From: Williamsia sp. 1138
GTDB lineage: Bacteria; Actinomycetota; Actinomycetes; Mycobacteriales; Mycobacteriaceae
Length of the DNA: 64,000 bases
Reading direction: 5' to 3'
Assembly (NCBI RefSeq): GCF_002095435.2
Contig: NZ_MJEJ02000049.1
Location: 186,001 to 250,000, forward strand
Shown: in pieces, positions 35,968 to 45,212 of the stretch
Layout: the number at the start of each line of letters is the position of its first letter
Numbering within the stretch: the first letter of the stretch is position 1
Translations under genes and position numbers: made by a program
Notes under the pieces: generated by a model
The model's database searches: none
Told to the model about the DNA's origin: nothing
Seen by the model: the letters and a program-made list of their open reading frames with translations, nothing else

Positions 35968-37119
35968 TCAGATGCGAAGTGCGAGGTCGACGACGACCGG
36001 TGAGTGGTCGCTGGCCGGTACCGCGCCTTTGGAAGTGTCGAGCTTCTGAGGATTCTCGGCGACGAAGTGCTCGGACATGTACACGCGATCACTGTTCGGT
36101 GGTGCGCCTGCTGTTGCCTCCACAAACCCTGCCGCGGCGAAAACCTCGTGTTCCCTCTCGAATTCGGCTGACCCGTCGCGCACGTTGAAGTCGGCACCGA
36201 AGATCGTCGGGCCCATCCACGTCTCCAGGGTCGCGACGATCGGGTCCACTTGGCGACGCGGCTCGTCGATGCCGTGATGCGGTGGACTGAAATGTCCCGA
36301 CAACACCCTGATCGAGTTGTGGCCCGCAGTGCGGATCATCACGTCGGTAGCGACCCGAGGCTGGTATTCGATGACTCCACCGAAGGGCAGTTTGCTGTCA
36401 CCGAGTTTGGACGTGACCACCCCGGCCCACGCGTCGACGGTCGCCCGCAGTCGCCGGGCCGAGTCGTCACCGAGCGCGTCACCGATTCGCAGACTTCGCG
36501 CGTCGGTGATCAGGTTCCCGTTGAAGGTCAAGATCCCGGTCCCCTCTCGGCGACCGGTGCCCTTGTCGATCGCCGGAGACATCACGGCGCCGTCGGCGTG
36601 CAGACGTTTCGCGAGTTGATGGAGAGTGTCGGTGTAATTCGACCGGGTGGCGAAGTGGTCGAGCTCCTGGAGCAGCACGATGTCCGGGTGCTGTTGTCTG
36701 ATCGTGTCGGCCAGGTGAGCCAACGTCGTCGGGGTGGCGAAAAACTTTCCAGGCCCGCCCATTCCGCCATGGACGTTGAACTCCATGACGCGCAGCCGCT
36801 CATCGGCAACCGGTCGTGACACCGTGGACGTCGGCACAACAGGGTCGGCTCCGATGCGACTTCGCAGGTAGCCGCCCGCCAGACCCGCGGCAGCACCCAC
36901 CACGGCACCGGATCGCCCACCGACACGGGTGAGACCACCGACGGCAATACCCACCGCAGTACCGGCAACGACGGGCGCTGCATAGGTTCGCACGAAGGTC
37001 CCGACCTGATCGATTGCCGCGGGCTGATGAGTCGGCGCGTCCAACGCCGGCAGTCGCGGCCCGTTGGCAATGGGCGCACGCGATACCGTGTGGACGTTGC
37101 TGTCGACCGAGATTCCCAT
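35968..37119 (-). CDS. Endonuclease/exonuclease/phosphatase family protein with N-terminal membrane segment
   Basis: This is a 383-residue protein. A Gly-rich hydrophobic stretch (~45-85, VVAGTAVGIAVGGLTRVGG) precedes an EEP domain (~105-383) with the usual metal and catalytic motifs: VMEFNVHGG, LLQELDHF, LSGHFSPPHH, FGADFNVRDG and SDHSPVVVDL. Members cut DNA, or hydrolyse phospholipids and inositol phosphates. It is encoded 9 bases downstream of a membrane phosphodiesterase gene with AGGAG before its ATG, so the two act together, perhaps on membrane phosphate esters. The substrate is unknown. Confidence 0.85.
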   Translation of the reverse strand: MGISVDSNVHTVSRAPIANGPRLPALDAPTHQPAAIDQVGTFVRTYAAPVVAGTAVGIAVGGLTRVGGRSGAVVGAAAGLAGGYLRSRIGADPVVPTSTVSRPVADERLRVMEFNVHGGMGGPGKFFATPTTLAHLADTIRQQHPDIVLLQELDHFATRSNYTDTLHQLAKRLHADGAVMSPAIDKGTGRREGTGILTFNGNLITDARSLRIGDALGDDSARRLRATVDAWAGVVTSKLGDSKLPFGGVIEYQPRVATDVMIRTAGHNSIRVLSGHFSPPHHGIDEPRRQVDPIVATLETWMGPTIFGADFNVRDGSAEFEREHEVFAAAGFVEATAGAPPNSDRVYMSEHFVAENPQKLDTSKGAVPASDHSPVVVDLALRI

Positions 37120-37128
37120 CGATTGCTC

Positions 37129-39102
37129 CTAGTCGTCGCGGTCTCGCCACCCGGCGAGCACTGCGTGCACCTGTTCCGCCCCGTACACGCGATTCGGTGG
37201 CGCGGGTACATCGTCAGGGTAGAGCAGAAATGGCGTGCTCTGGGGTCCACCCATACCGCCGTGCGACCCGACTTGCTCTTCGAACGCAGCCACCTCGCCC
37301 GTCTCCGGCCAGTACGCACCGCCGACCATGATATCGGCGACATTGTCGAATGAGTTTGTCCTGCGTATCTTTTCGAGAGCATCTGGCCCTAAGGACGCGA
37401 GTGGGTCGACACCGTCGACCACACCTGTGTCGACGTCTACGGAACCGTCGGCACCGAGAACCACCGATCCACCGTCGGTGCGGGCGAGCAACAAGAATCC
37501 GATTCCCGGATGTACCCGTAGGGCGTCGATCAACCCTGGATACTCGGCGGCGACGGTTTCGACGGTCGCGCGACCCGGTAGACGCGGAAAGCTGATCAGT
37601 CCGAGGTTTCCCGACCCCAGGACAACCGGAACTCCCTCAGGCGTTGCCGGTTCCTCGTCCACTTTCGGCGGGCGCACGCTTGCCGCCGCGTACTCGATCC
37701 CTTCGGCCCCCGGTCGAGAATCCGCAGTCGGCGCGAGGTCGCCGGCACCGGACAATCGCAGCACGAGTTGTTCCAAGCTCTCGCCGTAGCGCTGGAGGAA
37801 CGTCGCACCCTGACTCTGGCCGTGGTCAGAGAGCACCACCACACGGTAGGAACGGTCGGCCTGTTCGATCACCTTCAGCAGCATCTCGATGACCTCGTCG
37901 ATCTTGGTCAGCACCGACAGCGTCTCCGGTCGGGCGATTCCCGAGTGATGCGAGACCTCGTCGTAGCCGATCAGGTCGACGTAGATGATGCTGCGGCCCT
38001 GAATGAGGTCGCGGACAACCGCCGCCGCCGTGACGTCGGTCGCCAGTACGTTCGCGAATGCCCGCACCAGCGGGTACGAACCGCCGCGCGGCACCCTCGG
38101 CCGGAGGTCGGCCCGGCGCTGTCGCCACGCCTGCCTCAGTTCCCGCTGCACTTCGGCGATCATCCGGATCAGGGTGCGCAACGTACTCGATGGATCGGCA
38201 AAGTAAGACGAATACCCCGCACCGCCGCCGAGCCGCGCGCCACGCATCCGGCTCACGACGAGCACATTGTCCTCGGCGCCACCGGTGAACAGATTTCCCC
38301 GACTCGCGCCATCAGTGGACAACAGTCCGGGGATCTCGGCACGTTCGATTTCCCGGTCCTCGTTGTCGCGCGGGTTGCTGAACACCGCTATCTTCCCGGA
38401 TGTCTTGTCGTACCACCGAAATGCGGGAACGTTGTGGTTCGAGCCGTGCAGGATGCCCAGCTGGCTGGCGCCCGTCTGACTACTCCAGTCGGTATGCCAC
38501 GGCATCAACGAGTGGGTGCTGCGAGCCATCGCAGCGAGACCGGGGGTGACTCCGTCGGCGATCGCACGGCGCAGGACGTCGTGACCGAGGCCATCGATCT
38601 GTATGCACAGCAATCCCGGTGTCGCTGCCGAACCACCGGGATGGCGGCGGAATCGGAGCCGTTGCCTGCGCACCTGCATCAGACGGTAGGAGGTGTCAGA
38701 ACGCGACGCGATGGCGCCTCCGACGAACGAACTGAACAGCGACAGCAGCGCTGCCATCACCACGGCGTCCCAGGGTTTGTCGACCGACGCCATCGGGACG
38801 ATGTGCAGCGTCAACCACATGATTGCGCCGCTCGCGAAGAAGACCAGCAAGAAGAGCACAGCCGGACCCACCCACGACATCAGCCGCACGATCACCGGCC
38901 ACAACACCGCGCTGAGTACACCGAAAACCAGAGCGACCACCAGCGCCGACGGCAAGGTCGACAGCCGTGGGATCCCGATGTTGATCGAGTCGAGAGAAAT
39001 TCCGTCGAACACTGCGTCGAGCACGAGGATCGCCACAGCGGAAGAGAGCCACAACACCACGAACTCGATGAGCAGCCGAACGACTTTGGTTGTGGTGCGC
39101 AT
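37129..39102 (-). CDS. Membrane protein with type I phosphodiesterase/alkaline-phosphatase-like domain
   Basis: This is a 657-residue protein. Four hydrophobic helices (~8-30, 45-70, 75-95, 105-130), holin-like in arrangement, precede an alkaline-phosphatase-superfamily domain. CIQIDGLGHDVLRRA gives the first metal Asp, SSQTGASQLGI the nucleophile region, DLIGYDEVSHHSG the second metal cluster and VVLSDHGQSQG the third. The C-terminal GSHGGMGGPQSTPFLL completes it. The enzyme probably cleaves phosphodiester or phosphate groups outside or at the membrane. GAAAGGGG precedes the ATG at 39102. First gene of the pair with the EEP protein. Confidence 0.87.
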   Translation of the reverse strand: MRTTTKVVRLLIEFVVLWLSSAVAILVLDAVFDGISLDSINIGIPRLSTLPSALVVALVFGVLSAVLWPVIVRLMSWVGPAVLFLLVFFASGAIMWLTLHIVPMASVDKPWDAVVMAALLSLFSSFVGGAIASRSDTSYRLMQVRRQRLRFRRHPGGSAATPGLLCIQIDGLGHDVLRRAIADGVTPGLAAMARSTHSLMPWHTDWSSQTGASQLGILHGSNHNVPAFRWYDKTSGKIAVFSNPRDNEDREIERAEIPGLLSTDGASRGNLFTGGAEDNVLVVSRMRGARLGGGAGYSSYFADPSSTLRTLIRMIAEVQRELRQAWRQRRADLRPRVPRGGSYPLVRAFANVLATDVTAAAVVRDLIQGRSIIYVDLIGYDEVSHHSGIARPETLSVLTKIDEVIEMLLKVIEQADRSYRVVVLSDHGQSQGATFLQRYGESLEQLVLRLSGAGDLAPTADSRPGAEGIEYAAASVRPPKVDEEPATPEGVPVVLGSGNLGLISFPRLPGRATVETVAAEYPGLIDALRVHPGIGFLLLARTDGGSVVLGADGSVDVDTGVVDGVDPLASLGPDALEKIRRTNSFDNVADIMVGGAYWPETGEVAAFEEQVGSHGGMGGPQSTPFLLYPDDVPAPPNRVYGAEQVHAVLAGWRDRDD

Positions 39103-39139
39103 CGCACCCCTTTCGCTGATCTCTGGAATCGTAGTGCCC

Positions 39140-39937
39140 ATGGCCGCCATATCCAGGGACAACGACGCAGACAGCATCCCTGCGCGGCCCGCGGTTCGCT
39201 GGCTCGGACACGCGAGTGTTCTGATCAGAGATCGTGGAACCGTAGTGCTCACCGACCCGGTCCTCACCTCGCGGGTTGCGCATCTACGGCGTCGACGTGG
39301 GCCGAACCCGTCAGGCGCAGAAGTACACACACCCGACGCAGTGGTGCTGTCGCATCTGCACGCCGACCACACGCATCTGCGGTCGCTGCGTCTGCTGTCC
39401 CAGGACGTGCCGATCGTGGTGCCGGCCGGAGCTCCCGACGCACTCCCGTCACTGCGCGGAGTCGGTGACCGGCTGATCGAGGTGCGCGCCGGCGATGAGG
39501 TCCCCATCGGGGCCGTAACCATCCGAGCGGTGCCCGCAGACCACGACGGCCGTCGGTGGCGGCGTGGCCCTGCCACCACCTCTGCTTTGGGCTACGTGAT
39601 CACCGGCGACCAGCGCACCTACTTCGCCGGCGACACCGACCTCTACCCTGCTTTGCGCGACTGGGTCTCCGATGTCGATCTGGCCTTGCTACCTGTAGGC
39701 GGGTGGGGGCCCACTCTCGGTGTCGGACATATGGATCCGGCGCGGGCCGTGCGTGCAGCGCAAGAGGTGTCCGCGCGGCATGTGGTGCCGATCCACTTCG
39801 GAACACTGTGGCCGATCGGGCTCGGCCTGATCAAGCCCGATCGATTTTTCGGGCCCGGCGGGGAGTTCGTCGCCGTTGCCCGCCGGGCCGGAGTGCGCGC
39901 CACCGAGATCGCACCCGGTGACGCGCTCGACATGTGA
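39140..39937 (+). CDS. MBL-fold metal-dependent hydrolase (UlaG/RomA-like)
   Basis: This is a 265-residue MBL-fold protein. VRWLGHASVLI opens the UlaG/RomA type, SHLHADHTHL carries the H-x-H-x-D-H metal motif (~73-79), AVPADHDGRRW and YFAGDTDLYP further ligands, and PIHFGTLWP the last His. Relatives are RNA-processing enzymes, N-acyl-phosphatidylethanolamine phospholipase D types or lactonases. The ATG at 39140 is chosen from the fold start; in-frame codons to 38693 lie inside the divergent phosphodiesterase gene. It is divergent from that gene by 37 bases and convergent with tex by 1 base. Confidence 0.88.
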   Translation: MAAISRDNDADSIPARPAVRWLGHASVLIRDRGTVVLTDPVLTSRVAHLRRRRGPNPSGAEVHTPDAVVLSHLHADHTHLRSLRLLSQDVPIVVPAGAPDALPSLRGVGDRLIEVRAGDEVPIGAVTIRAVPADHDGRRWRRGPATTSALGYVITGDQRTYFAGDTDLYPALRDWVSDVDLALLPVGGWGPTLGVGHMDPARAVRAAQEVSARHVVPIHFGTLWPIGLGLIKPDRFFGPGGEFVAVARRAGVRATEIAPGDALDM

Positions 39938-39938
39938 G

Positions 39939-42320
39939 CTACTTGCCGAATCCCGCGTCGCGCAGCGCCTGTGCGAGTGAGCCGTTCGCAGCGGGTGCAG
40001 CGGACGGTTTACGTCCGGAGTTGTTGTCCCGCCGGGGTTGAATGCGCTGGTTCGGTTGGTTGCGGCCTTCGGGGCGTTTACCTGGACGCTGGCCTGAATT
40101 GTTCGGCCTCTGTTCCGGTTTGGCCTTGCCCACACCGGGTTCGTCATCGAGCCGCAGCGACAGACCGATTCGCTGCCGATCGACGTCGACCTCCATGACC
40201 TTGACCCGGACGACCTGCCCTGACTTCACGACCTCATGTGGGTCGGACACGAATTTGTTCGCCATGGCAGAGACGTGCACCAGTCCGTCCTGGTGGACGC
40301 CGACATCGACAAATGCGCCGAAAGCGGCGACGTTGGTGACCACACCTTCGAGCACCATGCCGGCCTTGAGGTCGGCGACCTTCTCGACACCCGCGGCGAA
40401 GGTGGCAGTGGCAAACGCCGGTCGCGGGTCGCGGCCCGGCTTCTCCAGTTCGGCGAGGATGTCGGTGACTGTCGGAACGCCGAAGCGATCATCGGCGAAC
40501 TCGGCCGGCCGCAGCGTCCGCAGTGTCCGCTCGTTGCCGATGAGTTCGGCCAGCGATACCCCCGAGCGGTCGAGGATCTTCCGAACTACCGGATAGGCCT
40601 CCGGGTGTACGCCAGAGGCGTCCAGCGGGTCGTCGCCCTCTCGGATGCGCAGAAAGCCTGCGCACTGCTCGAAGGCCTTGGGCCCCAGACGCGGAACCTT
40701 CAAGAGGGCTTTGCGGCTCGTGAAGGGTCCGGTGCTGTCGCGATGCGCCACGATGGCCTCGGCCAGCGTCGTGGTCACCCCGGAGACCCGGGCCAGCAAC
40801 GGCACGGAGGCGGTGTTGAGGTCGACGCCCACCGCGTTCACGGCATCTTCGACGACCGCGTCCAGGCTGCGGGCGAGCACACCCGGCGTCACGTCGTGCT
40901 GATACTGACCGACACCGATCGACTTCGGTTCGATCTTGACCAGCTCAGCCAGGGGGTCCTGGAGGCGACGGGCGATGGAGACCGCGCCGCGTAGTGAGAC
41001 GTCCATGTCCGGGAACTCGCGGGAGGCATACTCCGAGGCCGAGTACACCGACGCGCCTGCCTCGCTGACCATGGCCTTGGTGAGGGTGCCGCCGGACTTC
41101 TGGACGTCGGCGATCAACTCTGTGGCGAGGGCATCGGTCTCCCGGGAGGCTGTCCCGTTCCCGACGGCGATCAGCTCGATCCCGTGGCGGGCGACGAGCG
41201 CGCCCAGGGTCGCACGTGCGGCGTCCCACTGCTTCTGTGGCTGGTGGGGGTAGATCACCGCGGTGTCGAGGACCTTGCCCGTGCCATCGACCACCGCAAC
41301 CTTCACACCTGTGCGGAAACCCGGGTCGAGGCCGAGGGTGGTGCGGGCCCCGGCGGGAGCGGCCAGCAGCAGGTCGCCGAGGTTCTCGGCGAACACGGCG
41401 ACCGCATCGTCTTCGGCGCGTTTGCGCAGACGCACTCGGGCGTCCAGCGTTGCGGTGATCATCAGTTTCGCTCGCCATGCCAACCGGGCGGTGCCCAGCA
41501 ACCAGGGGGTGGCCGGGCCGGCCTGCGTGGTGTCGACACCGAGGGTCTGCGCCACCATCGCCTGGTAGGCCTCGTCCTCGCCGCCGTCGAGGCTCAGTGA
41601 CAGCACTTCTTCTTTCTCACCGCGCATCACGGCCAGCACGCGATGGGACGGCATCTTCTCGAGTGGTTCCGAGAAGTCGAAGTAGTCGCGGAACTTCTGC
41701 GCTGCAGCGCTTTTCCCTACTTCTTCGGTGCGTGGTTGCGTCCGCAGTGCGCCCTCCGCCCAGAACTTCTCGCGTACGGCACCGACCAGTTCGGCATCTT
41801 CCGAGACCCGCTCGATCAGGATGTGGCGCGCGCCCTCGAGTGCCTTGTCGGCATCCGGGACCTCACCGGCGACGTATTCGGCCGCCACTTCCTCAGGAAT
41901 CAGCGACGGGTCTGCGAGGAGCCGGTCTGCGAGCGGCTCGAGGCCGTTCTCCCGGGCGATCTGCGCCTTGGTCCGGCGCTTGGGCTTGTACGGCAGGTAG
42001 ATGTCCTCGACCCGAGACTTGGTCTCCGCAGCGTTCAGCGCGGCCTTCAGCTCATCGGTCAGCTTGCCTTGTTCCTCGATGGACGCCAGGACCGCAGTGC
42101 GACGCTCGTCGAGTTCGCGCAGATAGCGCAGGCGCTCATCGAGCAACCGCAGCTGAGCGTCGTCGAGGCTGCCGGTGACCTCCTTGCGATACCGCGCGAT
42201 GAACGGCACCGTCGACCCCTCGTCGAGGAGTCGAACAGCGGCCGCCACCTGCGATTCTGCGACAGACAGTTCCTCGGCGATACGGGCATTCACGGACTTC
42301 ACAGCTGCGATCGAATTCAC
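39939..42320 (-). CDS. tex: Tex family transcription accessory protein
   Basis: This is a 793-residue Tex protein. It has an N-terminal helical region with IARYRKEVTGSLDDAQLRLL, a YqgF/RuvC-like domain (TTLGLDPGFRTGVKVAVVD), helix-hairpin-helix segments (VGVDLNTASVPLLARVSG) and an S1 RNA-binding domain (GMVLEGVVTNVAAFGAFVDVGVHQDGLVHVS). A basic, Pro/Arg/Asn-rich tail follows. Tex binds RNA and affects transcription and toxin expression in several bacteria. The start is GTG at 42320 with TAGGGT (42328-42333) 7 bases upstream. Confidence 0.95.
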   Translation of the reverse strand: MNSIAAVKSVNARIAEELSVAESQVAAAVRLLDEGSTVPFIARYRKEVTGSLDDAQLRLLDERLRYLRELDERRTAVLASIEEQGKLTDELKAALNAAETKSRVEDIYLPYKPKRRTKAQIARENGLEPLADRLLADPSLIPEEVAAEYVAGEVPDADKALEGARHILIERVSEDAELVGAVREKFWAEGALRTQPRTEEVGKSAAAQKFRDYFDFSEPLEKMPSHRVLAVMRGEKEEVLSLSLDGGEDEAYQAMVAQTLGVDTTQAGPATPWLLGTARLAWRAKLMITATLDARVRLRKRAEDDAVAVFAENLGDLLLAAPAGARTTLGLDPGFRTGVKVAVVDGTGKVLDTAVIYPHQPQKQWDAARATLGALVARHGIELIAVGNGTASRETDALATELIADVQKSGGTLTKAMVSEAGASVYSASEYASREFPDMDVSLRGAVSIARRLQDPLAELVKIEPKSIGVGQYQHDVTPGVLARSLDAVVEDAVNAVGVDLNTASVPLLARVSGVTTTLAEAIVAHRDSTGPFTSRKALLKVPRLGPKAFEQCAGFLRIREGDDPLDASGVHPEAYPVVRKILDRSGVSLAELIGNERTLRTLRPAEFADDRFGVPTVTDILAELEKPGRDPRPAFATATFAAGVEKVADLKAGMVLEGVVTNVAAFGAFVDVGVHQDGLVHVSAMANKFVSDPHEVVKSGQVVRVKVMEVDVDRQRIGLSLRLDDEPGVGKAKPEQRPNNSGQRPGKRPEGRNQPNQRIQPRRDNNSGRKPSAAPAANGSLAQALRDAGFGK

Positions 42321-42370
42321 CCGGTGAACCCTACCGAAGGTTGCTGACAGTCAGAGACACCCTGCTGTGG

Positions 42371-42964
42371 TCAGCGACCGGTGTCGGTGGACAGGACACC
42401 GAAGTTCTCGTCGAGATCTACGTCGACCTCGGAACCATCGGCCAGGCGCACCTCGACGTCGAACGCGTGGCCTGGGTCGTCGCTGCGTTCCGCGTCGGTC
42501 ACCGTTCCGCCACCGGCAGCTGCGATGGCGGCATCCGATGCTCGCTGAAGCTCGTCGCCGACGAGGTCATCGGGATCCACCGGCGCGGCGACCGGCGGTG
42601 CGGGTGTGGGCGCCGCGGCAGGCGCGGCCTGCTCGCCGTTCGTCGGCGCAGCATCGTCGTCATCGCGGTCGACCTTCAACACCTTGAAGCCTTCATCGAG
42701 GGTGATCTCGTACTCGACCCCGTCTGAGCCGATGACGTCGAGGTCGTAGGTGGTGATGCCGCCGTCGTCGTCCCTGTCGGCGCTGGTGACCGATCCCCCA
42801 CCGACCTCGGCGATGGCGGCGCCGGTGGCCCGATCCAGATCGTTGCCGCTCAGGTCATCTGATCCGCCGAAACCGTCCGTCACCGCGTAGGCGATGCCGG
42901 TGCCACCGAGAGCCAAGATTGCTGCACTGGCGACTCCGGCGATGACGATGGTCTTCTTGGGCAT
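42371..42964 (-). CDS. Exported PepSY-repeat protein
   Basis: This is a 197-residue protein. A signal-anchor or cleavable signal (KKTIVIAGVASAAILALGG) is followed by two PepSY-type repeats (LDRATGAAIAEVGGGSVTSAD... and LQRASDAAIAAAGGGTVTDAE...) joined by a Pro/Ala-rich linker. PepSY domains are thought to modulate secreted enzymes or sensor kinases. It lies immediately downstream, in the same direction, of a two-component system, a common pairing in actinobacteria in which the kinase senses a signal near the membrane. AGAAGGAG precedes the ATG at 42964 by 6 bases. Confidence 0.87.
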   Translation of the reverse strand: MPKKTIVIAGVASAAILALGGTGIAYAVTDGFGGSDDLSGNDLDRATGAAIAEVGGGSVTSADRDDDGGITTYDLDVIGSDGVEYEITLDEGFKVLKVDRDDDDAAPTNGEQAAPAAAPTPAPPVAAPVDPDDLVGDELQRASDAAIAAAGGGTVTDAERSDDPGHAFDVEVRLADGSEVDVDLDENFGVLSTDTGR

Positions 42965-43093
42965 GTGATGCTCCTTCTCGTTGGGGTTGGCATCACCTTC
43001 TCGCGCAGTCGCTGAACCCAGCCTGAAACCACCCAGCGTGTAGTTGTCGCGAAACTCACATGGGCGATGCCGCAACAAGTACACGGTCGGCTC

Positions 43094-44455
43094 TCACATG
43101 GGCAGTCTGATCTCGAATCGTGCCCCACCGAGGGCACTGTCGACCACCCGCACCGAACCCTCATGCGCCGCAGCAATTTCGGCGACGATCGCAAGCCCTA
43201 GACCCGCGCCACCGGCATCGCGCGCACGTGATTCATCCAGGCGCACAAAGCGTTCGAAGATGCGCTCACGGTCACCCTCCGGCACACCGGCGCCGTCGTC
43301 CTCCACGGCAACCAGGGCGACCGGTTCGCGGCCATCCACCACCTGCGTCGAGATCGCGACTTTCTCGCTTGCGTGTCGCACGGCATTGTCGACCAGGTTG
43401 CGTATGGCACGTCCGAGCATCGCCTCGTCGCCTCGGACCCGAGCAGCTGTGATCTTCGACCCGTCGACGACCAACTCAGCTGCATCGGCGCGAACACGGC
43501 TGACCTCGCGGAGTGCCGCGTCGTCGAGATCAGCGTCGCGCACAGTCAGGTGCAGAGTCGCCTCGTCGGCGCGGGCAAGCAGCAGCAAGCTGTCGACCAA
43601 GCCACCCATTCGCTCGGACTCGGCCTTCACTGTCGCGGCGAACTCGTCCGGCGAGATCTGGCCGGGATACGACAGTGCGACCTCCGCGTTCTGACGCAAC
43701 GAGCTGATGGGCGAACGCAATTCGTGCGATGCGTCCGAGACGAAACGGCGCTGGCGCACCTGCGACGTCTCCAGCCTGCCGAGCATGCCGTTGAGGGTCG
43801 ATGCCAGCCGGTCTACCTCATCGCCCGAGCCCGGGACTTCGACGCGCCGACTCAGATCAGCGGCGGTGACCTGTTCGGCTTCACGACGCAAACGCTCGAC
43901 CGGCCGCAACGCACGGCCGACCACGATCCAGCACGTCAGACCAACGAGGAGGACAACGACCGGCACCGCGAAGAAGAGCAGCGTGCGGGTGGCGTCTACG
44001 GCATCGGCGCGGGTCTCGTCGTCGACGCCCGCCACCAACACTGTTCCGTCATCGCGTTCTGTCGTCACGATGACCAGCCGGTCACCCTCGTCACCATCGG
44101 ACTCGACGACCGTCACGGCAGTGGGGTCATCGAGGTTTGTGGTCACGAGCGGCGCAGCCCCCTCGAGTTCATCGGTCGCGCCGACGACTCGGCCAGCTGA
44201 GATCAACTGCGCGTATCCGTCCATGTCGGCCAATGCGGCAGCGGCCTGCGTCGGCCCGCCCGCTTGGTCGACGATCGTCTCGTAGCGAGAAGCCTCACTG
44301 TCAGCGGCTGATTCGGCGGAGTCCCGTAGCGAGGCAGAGAGGATCATGACGAACGCAATTCCCCCGACGACGAGTACAACCGCCACGACTGCGGTGGCGA
44401 TGAGGGTGATGCGAGCGCGCACCGACTTCAGGCGCCGCCGGCTCTTGTCAGGCAT
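43094..44455 (-). CDS. Two-component sensor histidine kinase
   Basis: This is a 453-residue membrane kinase. Helix 1 (~15-40), an external domain rich in acidic residues (~40-165) and helix 2 (~165-190) lead to HAMP, then HisKA with the phospho-acceptor in SDASHELRSPISSLR (His ~247), and HATPase_c with NLVDNAVRHA, DDGAGVPEGD and GLGLAIVAEIAAAH. Its ATG overlaps the last 8 bases of the response-regulator gene. The downstream PepSY protein may act as accessory sensor. Longer in-frame starts to 44704 fall inside the regulator gene. Confidence 0.93.
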   Translation of the reverse strand: MPDKSRRRLKSVRARITLIATAVVAVVLVVGGIAFVMILSASLRDSAESAADSEASRYETIVDQAGGPTQAAAALADMDGYAQLISAGRVVGATDELEGAAPLVTTNLDDPTAVTVVESDGDEGDRLVIVTTERDDGTVLVAGVDDETRADAVDATRTLLFFAVPVVVLLVGLTCWIVVGRALRPVERLRREAEQVTAADLSRRVEVPGSGDEVDRLASTLNGMLGRLETSQVRQRRFVSDASHELRSPISSLRQNAEVALSYPGQISPDEFAATVKAESERMGGLVDSLLLLARADEATLHLTVRDADLDDAALREVSRVRADAAELVVDGSKITAARVRGDEAMLGRAIRNLVDNAVRHASEKVAISTQVVDGREPVALVAVEDDGAGVPEGDRERIFERFVRLDESRARDAGGAGLGLAIVAEIAAAHEGSVRVVDSALGGARFEIRLPM

Positions 44456-45110
44456 CGTCGACCACCCGGTAGCCCGCACCGCGCATCGTCTCGATCGACG
44501 ACCGACCGAATGGCCGATCAATCTTGTTGCGCAGATGGCGAATATAGACCTCGACGATGTTGGGGTCGCCGTCGAAGTCGAAGTCCCAGACAGCACCCAG
44601 GATCTCCGATTTCGACACCACTGCGTCTTTCTTCGACACCAGGAACTCGAGAACACTGAACTCTCGCGTGGTGAGGTCGATCGCAGTGTCACCGCGGGAC
44701 ACACGTTTGGCCGCCGGATCGATCATCAGATCACCCACGGTGAGCACCGTGGGTCGCTCTCCACCGCCGCGACGGATCAGGGCCCGGAGCCTCGCCAAGA
44801 GCACCGGAAACGAGAACGGTTTGGTGAGGTAGTCGTCGGCTCCGGTGTCGAGAGCCTCGACCTGGTCGAGATCACCGTCCTTTGCGGTGAGCATGATGAC
44901 CGGCGTCCAGTTCTGCGCTGACCGCAGCTGCGCGCAGATCTGGTAGCCGTTCATCCCCGGAAGCATGATGTCGAGCACGATCACCGCATAGTCGTTCTCC
45001 TGGGCCAGCCACAGGCCGTCGGTGCCGTTGGTCGCGGTGTCGACCGCGAAGCCCTCGGCCTCCAAACCGGCTGCGATGGCCCGCAGCAGGCCGGCTTCGT
45101 CGTCGACCAC
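44448..45110 (-). CDS. OmpR-family response regulator
   Basis: This is a 220-residue response regulator. The receiver domain has acidic VDDE, phospho-acceptor Asp in VIVLDIMLPG, MLTAKDG and YLTKPFSF. The OmpR winged helix (~125-218) includes LTTREFSVLEFL and VEVYIRHLRNKID. With the GTG at 45110 the first receiver strand is cut short (MVDDE). Relatives begin M-R-x-L-V-V-D-D-E, and here an ATC codon at 45122 sits exactly where that Met is expected, 6 bases after AAGGGG. No ATG, GTG or TTG fits further upstream. The true start is thus uncertain. Confidence 0.92.
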   Translation of the reverse strand: MVDDEAGLLRAIAAGLEAEGFAVDTATNGTDGLWLAQENDYAVIVLDIMLPGMNGYQICAQLRSAQNWTPVIMLTAKDGDLDQVEALDTGADDYLTKPFSFPVLLARLRALIRRGGGERPTVLTVGDLMIDPAAKRVSRGDTAIDLTTREFSVLEFLVSKKDAVVSKSEILGAVWDFDFDGDPNIVEVYIRHLRNKIDRPFGRSSIETMRGAGYRVVDDA

Positions 45111-45212
45111 AAGGACGCGGATACCGATCCCCTTCGAACGTCGAGTGTGTATACGGGTGTTCCAGGATAGTGTCTCGGAGCTTCGCTGAACCTCAGCTGA
45201 AGGTCGTTCGGG

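Noticed and set aside
37768-39468. Plus-strand frame of over 560 codons opposite the phosphodiesterase gene
   Set aside because: Arg/His/Gln-rich shadow without secondary-structure logic; the minus-strand protein has the metal motifs.
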